DNA of 11,585 nt from Stramenopiles sp. TOSAG23-6 (Eukaryota > Sar): assembly GCA_900128565.1 (NCBI GenBank), contig LT636255.1, forward strand, positions 1 to 11,585. Reading direction: 5' to 3'. A program made the position numbers and the translations under genes. The first letter of the stretch is position 1, and the number at the start of each line of letters is the position of its first letter. Positions 1 through 6,957 of the stretch are shown here, one piece after another. The notes beneath the pieces were generated by a model. The model saw only the letters and a list, made by a program, of their open reading frames with translations. It was not told where the DNA came from and made no database searches.

Positions 1-28
1 AAAAATATTTCAAAAAAAAATCGTTAGG

Positions 29-42
29 TACGAAATTTCGTA
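29..42. repeat. 14 bp perfect palindrome near the left end
   Basis: TACGAAATTTCGTA is a perfect self-complementary palindrome located between two A-rich runs. It sits 28 bases from the window edge and just beyond the stop codon of the minus-strand gene that ends at 60. No other function is evident in bases 1-59, which are almost entirely A/T. It could be part of a terminal or recombination structure, or simply part of the 3' flank of the gene. Confidence 0.6.
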
Positions 43-59
43 TGAAAAAAAAAATCAAA

Positions 60-1094
60 TTAGAAATTCATATAAAACATACGTGCACTCGGCAAAGATA
101 TTTCCTCACTTTTAGAATTTATTTTCCCTTTCTTCTCTGGATCTTTCTTTTCACTTTTGATTGATCCAATTTTACCAAACGAATATTTCCCTCGAGAGGG
201 AGAAATTGGTGGGCAGATTGGTTGTGTATCTTTTGGTGGTGCATGTGTTTGCTTTCTAGCTTTTGGTGGTGCATGTGTTTGTTTTGTAGCTTTTGGTGGT
301 GCATGTGTTTGTTTTGTAGCTCCAAATGATGTATATGTTGCTTTTGGACTCCTATATGCGCCTTTCTGATCATAAAATTTCTTACGAGCCAAAGGTGATT
401 CGCCAGTGTCTCGTATGTTTTGTTGAAACGTTTGTTTAGGCTTTGTTTTCTCTGCCGAAATGTCGTGAACGGAAGAATTATCAACTGTTTTGGGTGGCTT
501 ACCTGGTTTCCCTATCTCAGATTTTTCTCTCTGTTCAAATTTCTGCCTTGGATTTCCCTTTGTATTTTCTTCCATCGACGAATCACCTCTTACTTTCTTT
601 TGCTTTCTATGTTTTTTATCTTTTTTCAACATTTGTTGTTTTCTTTTATTTTGCTGTTTCCATTCCATTTTAGCCCTAGATACATTTAATTTCGTTACAT
701 GTGTGGCAGCAGCCGCAATAGCGGCAGCTTCACTACCAAAAGTAAGCATGGCTAAGTCATATGCAGCTCCAATAGAAGATCCTGCAAGCATTGCTAAATC
801 ACCATAGCGCCTCATTCGTGCTAACCTTGACACTGCAATGCGTGATGCGCTGAGTCTTCGTTTCCATGAAGACAATGCCACCCCAACAGCAGCTAGAGCG
901 TCATTCTTTTCAGGGGTATTGGACCGTACTCTAGCTAGACGTTGCTGTTGAGACATTAACTTCTTTACTCTTTTTTGTATTGGCAGAGTGTGTTGTTCTA
1001 AGGCCCTTAAAAAGATGGGTCGAGTTTCTAAAGACAATCCTGCGATTACTTGTTGGACAACTTCGGGATATGGAATCGCCTGACCATCCTGCAT
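60..1094 (-). CDS. unrecognised lysine-rich protein with decapeptide repeats (left copy)
   Basis: This 344-aa frame is complete, from ATG at 1094 to TAA at 60, and is identical to the copy at 10492-11526. I do not recognise the family. Residues 1-95 are predicted helical and basic, with many Arg and Leu. Residues 96-135 are rich in Ala, Gly and Met and could be a hydrophobic or amphipathic helix pair. Residues 140-170 are a dense Lys/Gln/Arg stretch that could act as a nuclear or nucleolar signal or bind nucleic acid. The rest is low-complexity and polar, including three copies of the decapeptide ATKQTHAPPK (residues 259-288). It is transcribed divergently from the phosphatase gene. The 70-105 aa frames on the opposite strand are Phe/Leu-rich antisense shadows of the Lys-rich region. 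Confidence 0.8.
   Translation of the reverse strand: MQDGQAIPYPEVVQQVIAGLSLETRPIFLRALEQHTLPIQKRVKKLMSQQQRLARVRSNTPEKNDALAAVGVALSSWKRRLSASRIAVSRLARMRRYGDLAMLAGSSIGAAYDLAMLTFGSEAAAIAAAATHVTKLNVSRAKMEWKQQNKRKQQMLKKDKKHRKQKKVRGDSSMEENTKGNPRQKFEQREKSEIGKPGKPPKTVDNSSVHDISAEKTKPKQTFQQNIRDTGESPLARKKFYDQKGAYRSPKATYTSFGATKQTHAPPKATKQTHAPPKARKQTHAPPKDTQPICPPISPSRGKYSFGKIGSIKSEKKDPEKKGKINSKSEEISLPSARMFYMNF
231..320 (-). repeat. three 30 bp tandem repeats inside the lysine-rich gene
   Basis: Three near-identical 30 bp units encode the decapeptide ATKQTHAPPK. The third has a Thr-to-Arg change (ARKQTHAPPK). The unit length keeps the reading frame. Partial matches flank the array, so unit number may vary between alleles. 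The mirror copy lies at 11266-11355. Confidence 0.85.
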
Positions 1095-1390
1095 CGTCAG
1101 GTTTAAAGATATATATTACCTATATATCTATCTATCTATCTAGACATTAGGGTAATGCGAACACGCTTTAGAAATGTGCATCTTTCATTCTGAAAAACAT
1201 TTAAAGCTTACTAGCTACTACTGAGCGGCTACGTAAGTTGTTTTTTCAAATACAGTTACAAAATAGTACTAAGTAGTCGTTTTTGTCAGAACTCGAATTC
1301 AACTCGAACTGAAACTATTACGTTCAGGTACTCGTGGTTTAAGATCAGTACCTACTATTTCGTAGTTTTCTGTTTGTATTCTATATAGAT
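1095..1390. promoter_or_regulatory. divergent (bidirectional) intergenic promoter region, left copy
   Basis: These 296 bp separate the start codons of two genes read away from each other, so the region must hold the promoters of both, possibly as one bidirectional promoter. On the side of the lysine-rich gene there is an AT stretch (about 1107-1130) with TATATAT-like words, merging into an ATCT microsatellite. On the phosphatase side there is an AACTCGAA direct repeat near 1290-1308 and a TATATAG word 5-11 bases before the ATG at 1391. No specific factor site can be assigned. Confidence 0.55.
1124..1142. repeat. (ATCT)n microsatellite
   Basis: A short tetranucleotide run of about four to five ATCT units lies in the divergent promoter region. 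The inverted copy is at 10444-10462 with the same unit number. Equal length at such a slippage-prone site supports a very recent origin of the second arm, or a single molecule assembled twice. Confidence 0.8.
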
Positions 1391-2461
1391 ATGTCTTCTG
1401 CTTTAAGTTGTTTCGACGCCAGTGATTCAAGTGATTATTTGACTAGTGATGAAGATTGTATAGATGAAATTACAGAGTCAAAACGTCAGTATGATGTTCT
1501 CAAGTCACGCATGTTTGGTCCAGCATTTAAGGAAGGTATGGATGCTTCAGTTGATGCAGCAGTTCAACCTGGATTTAACGCTGCATATCGTGAAGCTATA
1601 CCTGAAGCAGTTGTACGTGGCCGTCGCCTCGGATATGCTAGTATTCTTTCTTCATTCTACGACAAGCATAAAGATTTGTGTGATCCGGAAATGTTACTGA
1701 AACTTCGTAGTTTTCGTGATGCTTCGTATGCTGAGGCCAGCAACCTACCTAGTCCGTCACTTTCCGAGTGGGATGGCCAAACAGGTACATGGAAAGTGAA
1801 TGTCGCAAATAACCCTACTGTCGCTAATACCGACCTAGAAAATCCAAATAATGATAATGTCATAGCTTCAAATAAAGCTCAAAGTGAGCAAAAGTTAATT
1901 ATAACTAGTTTGAATTTAACAATAGAGCCAATAGAACCAATAGCACTTTCTGATTCGACAGTAATACGTTCGACACCTATAGAAAATACAACGCATATAG
2001 ATATCGAACATACAAATAAATCCATCGATTCGATTGAATATGGACCTGATGGAAAGTCCCTTCTTGTTGGTTCCAAAACTGATTATGCTCCAGTTTTACC
2101 TTCTGGCTTGTTGCTATTTGGTAATGTAAAAACGGCACGAAATTGGCCTCTGATGCAACAACTACAGATCGATGCAGTAGTCAATCTAATAAAATATAAA
2201 ACAAACAAGAAAAATAAGTCAGAGAATAAACCATTATTTGCAGATCGTTTATCTGGTGGGTTGTTACACTGTCCAATTGAAGATAAGCCTAATACAGGAA
2301 TGTCTTGGGCTGAAAATGTTTCAAAATTTATTGATGAAAAGTTAAAAAATAATCAGAGTACTTATTCCTCGAGGATGGAAAATCTATGGAATGTAAAGAG
2401 GGAAAATCTATGGAATGTAAAGAAGGAAAATCTATGGAATTCAAACGTATTGGATTATTAA
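1391..2461 (+). pseudogene. truncated copy of the Yae1-like/dual-specificity phosphatase gene
   Basis: Codons 1-322 are identical to the intact gene on the minus strand at 8702-10195. They include the Yae1-like GX3 region (residues 45-81) and the first half of the phosphatase domain with the presumed general acid Asp298. Identity ends at base 2358, inside codon 323, five codons before the catalytic Cys328. The frame then runs through 34 unrelated residues, including an 8-residue repeat (ENLWNVKR/ENLWNVKK/ENLWNSNV), to a TAA at 2459-2461. Without the HCX5R loop it cannot be a catalytically active phosphatase. If the junction is real, this could still be transcribed from an intact promoter and make a protein with only the N-terminal region. 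If the junction is an artefact, this pseudogene does not exist. Confidence 0.85.
2377..2442 (+). repeat. 24 bp tandem repeats (about 2.8 units) just after the arm junction
   Basis: Two complete 24 bp units (2377-2400 and 2401-2424) and most of a third begin 19 bases beyond the end of the left arm. The unit is a multiple of three, so it gives an 8-residue repeat in both overlapping frames: ENLWNVKR in the truncated phosphatase frame and KSMECKEG in the SMR frame. The repeat probably belongs to the SMR gene, since it lies wholly outside the phosphatase-derived sequence. Confidence 0.85.
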
Positions 2462-4143
2462 AAACCATGCTAAATAGTTCTTATAATCATGTAGATGGAT
2501 TTACTACTGCATGGGCGTTATTTAAAAAATTATGTGATAAAAACGTTGTCAGAAGAAGTCATGTACATGTGATGCTTGAGTTGGGCTGTCTTTCAAGCTC
2601 ACATCAGCGTAGTTTCATTACGATGGTAGCAAATAAAATGAACATAATACCAGATAAAAAAGAATACGAATACGTACTAAATATGTTATTCCTTGAAGGT
2701 CGTAGTCAAGAACAAAGCTATGACATCATTACAACTGAGGCTTTAAAAACAAATACTGATATTTCTGATATTTCTAGTAACGTTTTAAAAGTTGACCATG
2801 ATGCTCTACAGAAAAAACGAATGCATGTATTATTACGCCTGTTACATTTCAGTTCTGATGGTAACTTTCCGTTTTCAATGACACCAATACCAAATTCTTC
2901 TTCTGGAGCCTTTGATACGTCTCGTGTCAACAATGGAGTAAAATCGGCAGTACAGTTCATTGAGAGGTTTCCACTTACGCAAGACGCCTGTGCTAATGCA
3001 GCATTATATTCAGCCGTGATAAATCATATATGTAATCCACATAAATTTGAAAGCAAAGGTGCTTTAATTAAACGTAAAATATTAGGTAATAATAATATTC
3101 ATAATGAGAAAAAAACACTATGGAATTCTATCCTTGATGATTCTGGTCTTAGCCTTATGCTTTATCGCGAATGTATGTATAACAATAATGGTCAAATGAT
3201 GCACATTTATGCAGGTAATTGTGATGAGAGCAATAGTGGTGTAATAATTTTTCCTTTGGATAGTTCTAAAAGCAAACAACCAAATTTATTACGTATTTCC
3301 ATGCATGGTGCTTCGAGAGCTGTAGCATTCGTTAAAATGAGTGATGTTCTTATACAGATCAGAAATAAATATCTTATGAGAGGGTCTGTGGAAGAATCTC
3401 TTGCTATAATTGTAGGTAAAGGACATAATTCGGGGACAACACGTGGTCGTGTAACAAATGCTGTAAAATACATGTCTCGTGGTAATAATCTTCAGGAAGC
3501 ATTAGTATCGTTTTTAGGCAAAACAACTGAACCTTTATTAGAGGCTCAGATCAATCCAAACAATACTGGAGAATTACTTTTATCTGCAAAACAATTGCAA
3601 GATTGGTGTGAGGGTAATCAAGCAAAAGAGTGGTCTCTCATCGACAAGCAGGTTTGTTTAAATTTGGAAAGAAGAGATCGTCAAAGAGAAAAAACAACAG
3701 TGATAATACAAGGACTTGGAAGCTTACCTGCTTCCATGTTTGATACAACAATCTCAAATCAAGTTAAAGAATTTGTTTTTGGATTACTTACCCAACGTAG
3801 TATTAACAAAGATCCAATTGATGATTCTGTGGAATGTTCACGTAAGTCTAGCGGGATTCTAGAACTACGTGTGCCTACTAATAAAAAAGGGCGTTTTCGC
3901 GGGCGTGTATACGCTGTATTTGACACATCTGCTAATGCTCATGCGGCTGTTATGTCTGCAAATGAATCAATAGCTTGTCTTATCGATGGCACTGCAGATG
4001 TTTCTTGTCTAGATCTGGTACCTAGCTCAGTAAGTGATGTATCTAAAATTTCAATTTCTCACTCATCAATATCAAATGAAAAAGCAAAGTTAAATGTCTT
4101 AAAAATGAGAAATCAACAAACTAGGGATTTTTCGAGGAGTTAG
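2386..4143 (+). CDS. PPR-like/SMR/RRM-like RNA-binding protein, probably lacking its natural N-terminus
   Basis: From the ATG at 2386 this gives 585 aa, but the frame is open back to 2353, so the true start was probably lost at the junction at 2358/2359. Residues 39-118 contain PPR-like helical pairs (around AWALFKKL and YEYVLNML). Residues 302-406 fit an SMR domain: ISMHGAS at 304-310, GKGHNS at 344-349 and NTGELL at 393-398 match the conserved HG, GxGxxS and N-G positions of the family. The usual Asp before the HG motif is Ser. Residues 437-546 look like an RRM: VIIQGL resembles RNP2 and RGRVYAVF resembles RNP1. PPR-SMR proteins act on RNA, usually in organelles; the RRM-like end supports an RNA role. 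No transit peptide is visible because the N-terminus is missing. The first 76 nt overlap the truncated phosphatase frame. Confidence 0.72.
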   Translation: MECKEGKSMECKEGKSMEFKRIGLLKTMLNSSYNHVDGFTTAWALFKKLCDKNVVRRSHVHVMLELGCLSSSHQRSFITMVANKMNIIPDKKEYEYVLNMLFLEGRSQEQSYDIITTEALKTNTDISDISSNVLKVDHDALQKKRMHVLLRLLHFSSDGNFPFSMTPIPNSSSGAFDTSRVNNGVKSAVQFIERFPLTQDACANAALYSAVINHICNPHKFESKGALIKRKILGNNNIHNEKKTLWNSILDDSGLSLMLYRECMYNNNGQMMHIYAGNCDESNSGVIIFPLDSSKSKQPNLLRISMHGASRAVAFVKMSDVLIQIRNKYLMRGSVEESLAIIVGKGHNSGTTRGRVTNAVKYMSRGNNLQEALVSFLGKTTEPLLEAQINPNNTGELLLSAKQLQDWCEGNQAKEWSLIDKQVCLNLERRDRQREKTTVIIQGLGSLPASMFDTTISNQVKEFVFGLLTQRSINKDPIDDSVECSRKSSGILELRVPTNKKGRFRGRVYAVFDTSANAHAAVMSANESIACLIDGTADVSCLDLVPSSVSDVSKISISHSSISNEKAKLNVLKMRNQQTRDFSRS

Positions 4144-4253
4144 TTGTGTTAGTTCTGTAACTTATATATTTTTGTATATACTGGATCTACTGGATCTACA
4201 GTAACAACCCATTTCATGTTATATTTACATTACAAGTTTAAAAACTTATCATA

Positions 4254-4259
4254 AATAAA
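4254..4259 (+). terminator. candidate poly(A) signal of the SMR gene
   Basis: AATAAA lies 111 bases after the stop codon of the SMR gene, in AT-rich DNA before the kinase leader. The interval 4144-4253 otherwise shows only a TGGATCTAC tandem duplication near 4181-4199 and no coding frame of note. Confidence 0.45.
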
Positions 4260-4262
4260 TGA

Positions 4263-4325
4263 AACTATTATATGTAAAAACAAGGAATTTGTATTAATTT
4301 ATTTATTTTTTTATTATTTTTCATC
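4263..4325. repeat. roughly 60 bp direct repeat flanking the kinase pair, left copy
   Basis: This stretch matches 8624-8684 in the same orientation, with three substitutions and two single-base length differences in T runs. A shorter match (AAAAACTTATC at 4240-4250 and 8580-8590) precedes both, the second inside the last codons of kinase 2. Both copies end in CATC. Here CATC is followed by the kinase leader; on the right it is followed by the 3' flank of the phosphatase gene. This suggests that 4240-4325 is the leftover 3' end of a lost kinase unit. Confidence 0.8.
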
Positions 4326-4512
4326 CTCCATTTTCGGATTTCGTGCTTTTTGCGTATGCGAAATTCCCGGAATATATATTCGGATTCTTTACGTTACTTT
4401 TTCACAATGCTTCGTACGTTTTTTTTCAATCGAAATCTCTACAGATCTTGACTGTATCCTTCTTACACCTGAACTTCTTTTTCACACCACATCTAACAGC
4501 ATTATCAACACA
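4326..4512 (+). promoter_or_regulatory. leader and likely promoter of kinase gene 1
   Basis: The 187 bp before the kinase 1 ATG are duplicated before kinase 2 (6763-6957). From 4381 onward the two are identical. Upstream of that they differ by a 12-base insertion in copy 2 and a 4-base AT expansion in copy 1. Such conservation outside the coding region fits a shared promoter and 5' UTR carried with each gene copy. A TATATAT word at 4372-4378 is the only TATA-like element, and it is shortened in copy 2. The 65-aa frame beginning at 4343 is non-coding shadow. Confidence 0.55.
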
Positions 4513-6399
4513 ATGGCTATCAATCGATATTCTGCGCTAATTATCTTACTCACTTATGTATTGAATGTTGCAAAAAACAGTGTTGCACTGAGCACACCAA
4601 CATTATCTCCTGGTGCAGTCATACGTGAATATACACTCGTCAAACAACTTTACCCGCATCATCAAACGAAACGTTCTGAGAAGCTCATTGGTTTTGACAC
4701 TCATGACTCACTGGGAATCAACAAACAACAAAACGCATTGCGGTTCAAGCAACAAATACTCCAAACGCAGGTACCACAAGAAAACGAAAATATCATGGAC
4801 ATTGGAGGACGGTCCAGAGGCACAGCTAAATACAAAATAAATAATGGATCTTATGGCGAAGCTTGGCTTGTAAAAAAAGATGACGAGAAGTTTGTAATGA
4901 AGTTTATATTGGACAAACATGCGCAAAAGAAAGACATTCAAAGATCAAGCAACAAAGAAATAGAAGCTCACAAAAAGGCAAAGAATTGTCTTCATGTTGC
5001 ACAAATGAGAGATTCATTTGAATATGAAAGGGGAGGAAATGTTATCGTCATGGATTACTACAATCAAGCAGACCTATCGGGTTTCTTCACGAAATCAGTG
5101 GAAGTTATGGACGATTTGATTTTACAGCACAGGCTCAGCAAAGGTCGTCAAGACAATCGTCAACCATTTGGAATACAGACGGCTGAAGTTATCTTGGGGA
5201 TAGTAAAAGATGTTGAGAATGGATTAAAATGTCTACATAACCTTGGACTAGTACATTTAGATTTAAAACATGAAAATATATTTGTGAAAGAAACAACTCG
5301 AGAAGATGGATCATTTAAATACACTGGCTATGTTGGCGATCTTGGAAAGGTAACAGCAGTAGGTGGCACCATAGGGAAAACTACTATAGAATTCGCCAGT
5401 CCTGAACTATTTTTGCGTCGTCGTGTCACAGGAAAGAGCGATGTATTTAGTCTAGCTTCCGTCATTGCTGAACTCACTCGTACATTATCATTGGAGATAT
5501 CCTGTTTTGATAGACAGCAGGAAATGCAAAAAAAGTGCACAGAGACTAGTGGGCATGGCTACTGGGGAGGGAACTTTTTTAGACTTATTGAGGGGCTGAA
5601 TGAAATGCCTTCGATTCAGAATTACCCTTTATTGAATCAACTCGCTGAGAAGAATTTTTGCAATCGTTTGGCTAATAATTTCAGCCTGAATCCAAACAAT
5701 AGGCAATATTTCTGGAATGAGGATGTACGGTACCGAACACCAACGCCAATTGTTTTATCTGCTGATCTGCCATATAAAGCAGCTAACAATCAAGCTAAAT
5801 CTGATACGGGGAATCCAAACAATAGGCAACATTTCTGGAATGAGGATGTACGGTACCGAACACCAACGCCAATTGGTTTATCTGATGAAATGGACGAAGC
5901 AGCTAAGAATGAAGCTAAATCTGATACGGGTCCCGCAGGACGCGTCGACAGCGCTCTCGCAGTTCACATCCGCCCACAAGCTCGCACAGTGGCTCGTGCA
6001 GCTGAACAGCCCCATCGGAGCGTGCGAGAGCGCGCGGGGCCTGCGCAACGAAGCCGAGGACGCCTTCCGCCGCCTGATGCAGTTGATCCTGTTGATGATG
6101 GTGATGATGATGGTGGTGCTTATGATGGTGCTTATGCTGCTGCTTATGCTGCTGCTTATGCTGCTGCTTTTGGTGGTGATGATGGTGGTACCGGTGATAG
6201 TGGTAGTCCTCCAACGCCACCTGATGCATCTGCAATAATGGAGGTAAAAACTAATAATGCTCAACCGCTGCCATCTGAGCTCCAGGATTATCTCCCTGAA
6301 AGACGACGTTCAAAATTTTACGATGCATTTTCTTATGATCACCCCGAATACCTTCAGAATGAGTACTTCAGGGCTGGCGTAGAACACAAGGATCCTTAA
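4513..6399 (+). CDS. probable secreted protein kinase 1
   Basis: This 628-aa protein starts with a signal-peptide-like segment (hydrophobic core SALIILLTYVLNVA, residues 7-20; likely cleavage near ALS, 25-27). Residues 28-95 are a linker module shared exactly with the paralogue up to residue 89. The kinase domain spans about 105-385: glycine loop GSYGEAWLV (112-120), Lys130 in VMK, a Glu at 149-151, catalytic HLDLKHEN (Asp250, Lys252, Asn255), DLG instead of DFG (276-278), SPE (296-298) and Asp310. All catalytic residues are present, so activity is plausible. The C-terminal tail has two 41-aa repeats (from about 393), a GC-rich-derived Arg/Ala/Pro stretch, an Asp/Gly/Ala/Tyr low-complexity tract and a unique end. 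The start is supported by exact conservation of leader and N-terminus in kinase 2. Substrate unknown; it could be an effector or a secretory-pathway kinase. Confidence 0.88.
   Translation: MAINRYSALIILLTYVLNVAKNSVALSTPTLSPGAVIREYTLVKQLYPHHQTKRSEKLIGFDTHDSLGINKQQNALRFKQQILQTQVPQENENIMDIGGRSRGTAKYKINNGSYGEAWLVKKDDEKFVMKFILDKHAQKKDIQRSSNKEIEAHKKAKNCLHVAQMRDSFEYERGGNVIVMDYYNQADLSGFFTKSVEVMDDLILQHRLSKGRQDNRQPFGIQTAEVILGIVKDVENGLKCLHNLGLVHLDLKHENIFVKETTREDGSFKYTGYVGDLGKVTAVGGTIGKTTIEFASPELFLRRRVTGKSDVFSLASVIAELTRTLSLEISCFDRQQEMQKKCTETSGHGYWGGNFFRLIEGLNEMPSIQNYPLLNQLAEKNFCNRLANNFSLNPNNRQYFWNEDVRYRTPTPIVLSADLPYKAANNQAKSDTGNPNNRQHFWNEDVRYRTPTPIGLSDEMDEAAKNEAKSDTGPAGRVDSALAVHIRPQARTVARAAEQPHRSVRERAGPAQRSRGRLPPPDAVDPVDDGDDDGGAYDGAYAAAYAAAYAAAFGGDDGGTGDSGSPPTPPDASAIMEVKTNNAQPLPSELQDYLPERRRSKFYDAFSYDHPEYLQNEYFRAGVEHKDP
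5689..5930 (+). repeat. two tandem 41-codon repeats in the tail of kinase 1
   Basis: Units begin at 5689 and 5812, exactly 123 bases apart. Each encodes NPNNRQ(Y/H)FWNEDVRYRTPTPI followed by a variable acidic/Ala segment ending in AKSDTG. The first half is nearly identical between units; the second half differs. The paralogue has the same repeat with a shorter first unit, so the array has changed by unequal exchange. Confidence 0.93.
5929..6090 (+). other. GC-rich insert in kinase 1, apparently former coding sequence read out of frame
   Basis: G+C is 82 of 120 bases in 5941-6060, against an AT-rich surround. In the kinase frame it reads as an Arg/Ala/Pro-rich jumble with ordinary third positions. 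In the +1 frame (codons from 5930), 49 of 54 codons end in G or C and the product looks like normal helical protein, for example DASTALSQFTSAHKLAQW and EAEDAFRRLMQLIL. This is the signature of a gene fragment from GC-rich DNA captured in another frame. The source protein is not recognised. The antisense frame sharing the same wobble position is also open and cannot be fully excluded. Confidence 0.75.
6088..6200 (+). repeat. trinucleotide-rich low-complexity tract, kinase 1 only
   Basis: GATGGT- and GCTGCTTAT-type units encode a run of Asp, Gly, Ala and Tyr. Kinase 2 lacks it: there the GC-rich fragment is followed directly by the shared SPPTPP segment. This is probably a slippage-driven expansion that preserved frame. 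The His-rich and Met/Leu-rich long frames in the other five frames are by-products of this tract. Confidence 0.85.
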
Positions 6400-6762
6400 T
6401 AGGAAAACCCGTGGTGGCAGCAGGATAAACACTGATAGATCTATGTATCATCTATTAGGTTTGAATTCTTTTTTTAAATCATCCAAATTTTGGTAATTTT
6501 TCTTTGATTTTTAGTCCTCTTCAGTTGCATTTGCCGACAAAAATTCTGATTTTTGTTTATTATTTTTAGATTACATTACATTATATGATAGTATAAGTAA
6601 GGATAGATTAGGACTTTGTCTGAACTATAGTCTTGTGATTGTATAATAAAAATGAATTACTATAATATGATGTTGGATCTAGATTCATGCTAGCTATATT
6701 TCAAACTTAAACCTACCAAAAATAAGTTATAATACAGACAGACACGAAAACAAAAACGTCAT
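6400..6762. other. intergenic region between the two kinase genes
   Basis: These 363 bp are AT-rich and hold no convincing coding frame. A candidate poly(A) signal AATAAA lies at 6645-6650, about 246 bases after the kinase 1 stop. The roughly 60 bp AT-rich element that follows kinase 2 is absent here, so the two kinase units have different 3' flanks. The stretch ends at CATC, where the second leader begins. Confidence 0.6.
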
Positions 6763-6957
6763 CTCCATTTTCGGATTTCGTGCTTTTTGCGTTATTCATG
6801 CTATATGCGAAATTCCCGGAATATTCGGATTCTTTACGTTACTTTTTCACAATGCTTCGTACGTTTTTTTTCAATCGAAATCTCTACAGATCTTGACTGT
6901 ATCCTTCTTACACCTGAACTTCTTTTTCACACCACATCTAACAGCATTATCAACACA
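6763..6957 (+). promoter_or_regulatory. leader and likely promoter of kinase gene 2
   Basis: This is the duplicate of 4326-4512, with a 12-base insertion near 6790-6803 that happens to supply an in-frame ATG at 6787 and lacking a 4-base AT expansion present in copy 1. Because the homologous stretch before kinase 1 is clearly a 5' leader, the ATG at 6787 is probably not the start of the protein. Confidence 0.55.

Larger units (their letters stand above)
1..2358. repeat. left arm of a 2,358 bp inverted repeat
   Basis: Position n in this arm pairs with position 11586-n on the opposite strand. Comparing the arms by eye I found no mismatch: the encoded proteins are identical and the intergenic regions match. 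Identity starts at the first base of the window. It ends at 2358, where the left arm continues into a different gene while the right arm continues the phosphatase gene. The arm contains a complete 344-aa gene, a divergent intergenic region and codons 1-322 of the phosphatase. The identity implies a very recent duplication, active homogenisation, or one molecule represented twice in an assembly. Confidence 0.97.
4326..6256 (+). repeat. kinase tandem duplication, unit 1
   Basis: Homology with 6763-8588 runs from the leader (CTCCATTTTCGG) to shortly before the stop codons (a shared GTAAAAACT). It is mosaic: identical blocks alternate with strongly diverged ones. Unit 1 is longer because of a trinucleotide tract, and its last 47 codons have no counterpart in unit 2. 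Confidence 0.9.

Noticed and set aside
231-320. CRISPR-like short regular repeats
   Set aside because: The units are contiguous 30 bp coding repeats without spacers, inside a eukaryotic gene.
420-807. Phe/Leu/Cys-rich plus-strand frames (mirrored at 10779-11166) resembling small membrane proteins
   Set aside because: They are antisense readings of the Lys/Gln-rich codons of the 344-aa gene; AAA/AAG runs become TTT/CTT and mimic hydrophobic segments.
1464-1700. Alternative frame inside the phosphatase 5' region (and mirror at 9886-10122)
   Set aside because: Shadow of the strongly supported phosphatase frame; no independent start context or protein-like features.
4343-4540. Small 65-aa frame before kinase 1
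   Set aside because: It overlaps the leader and start of kinase 1, is not preserved in the second leader because of indels, and is only T-rich DNA translated into Phe/Leu.
5717-6238. Open frame of 173 codons overlapping the kinase 1 tail in +1 frame as an independent gene
   Set aside because: Its first part is an out-of-frame reading of the tail repeats and its end is a Met/Leu/Val run from the trinucleotide tract. Only the GC-rich middle looks like former coding sequence, so it is described as a captured fragment instead.
5878-6264. Minus-strand His-rich, Ile/Thr/Ser-rich frames in the kinase 1 tail
   Set aside because: By-products of the trinucleotide tract. One of them shares the high-GC wobble position, so it stays a weak alternative for the origin of the GC-rich fragment.
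6787-6957. N-terminal extension of kinase 2 from the ATG at 6787
   Set aside because: The same DNA before kinase 1 is an untranslated leader; the ATG comes from a 12-base insertion, and the extension would bury the shared signal peptide.
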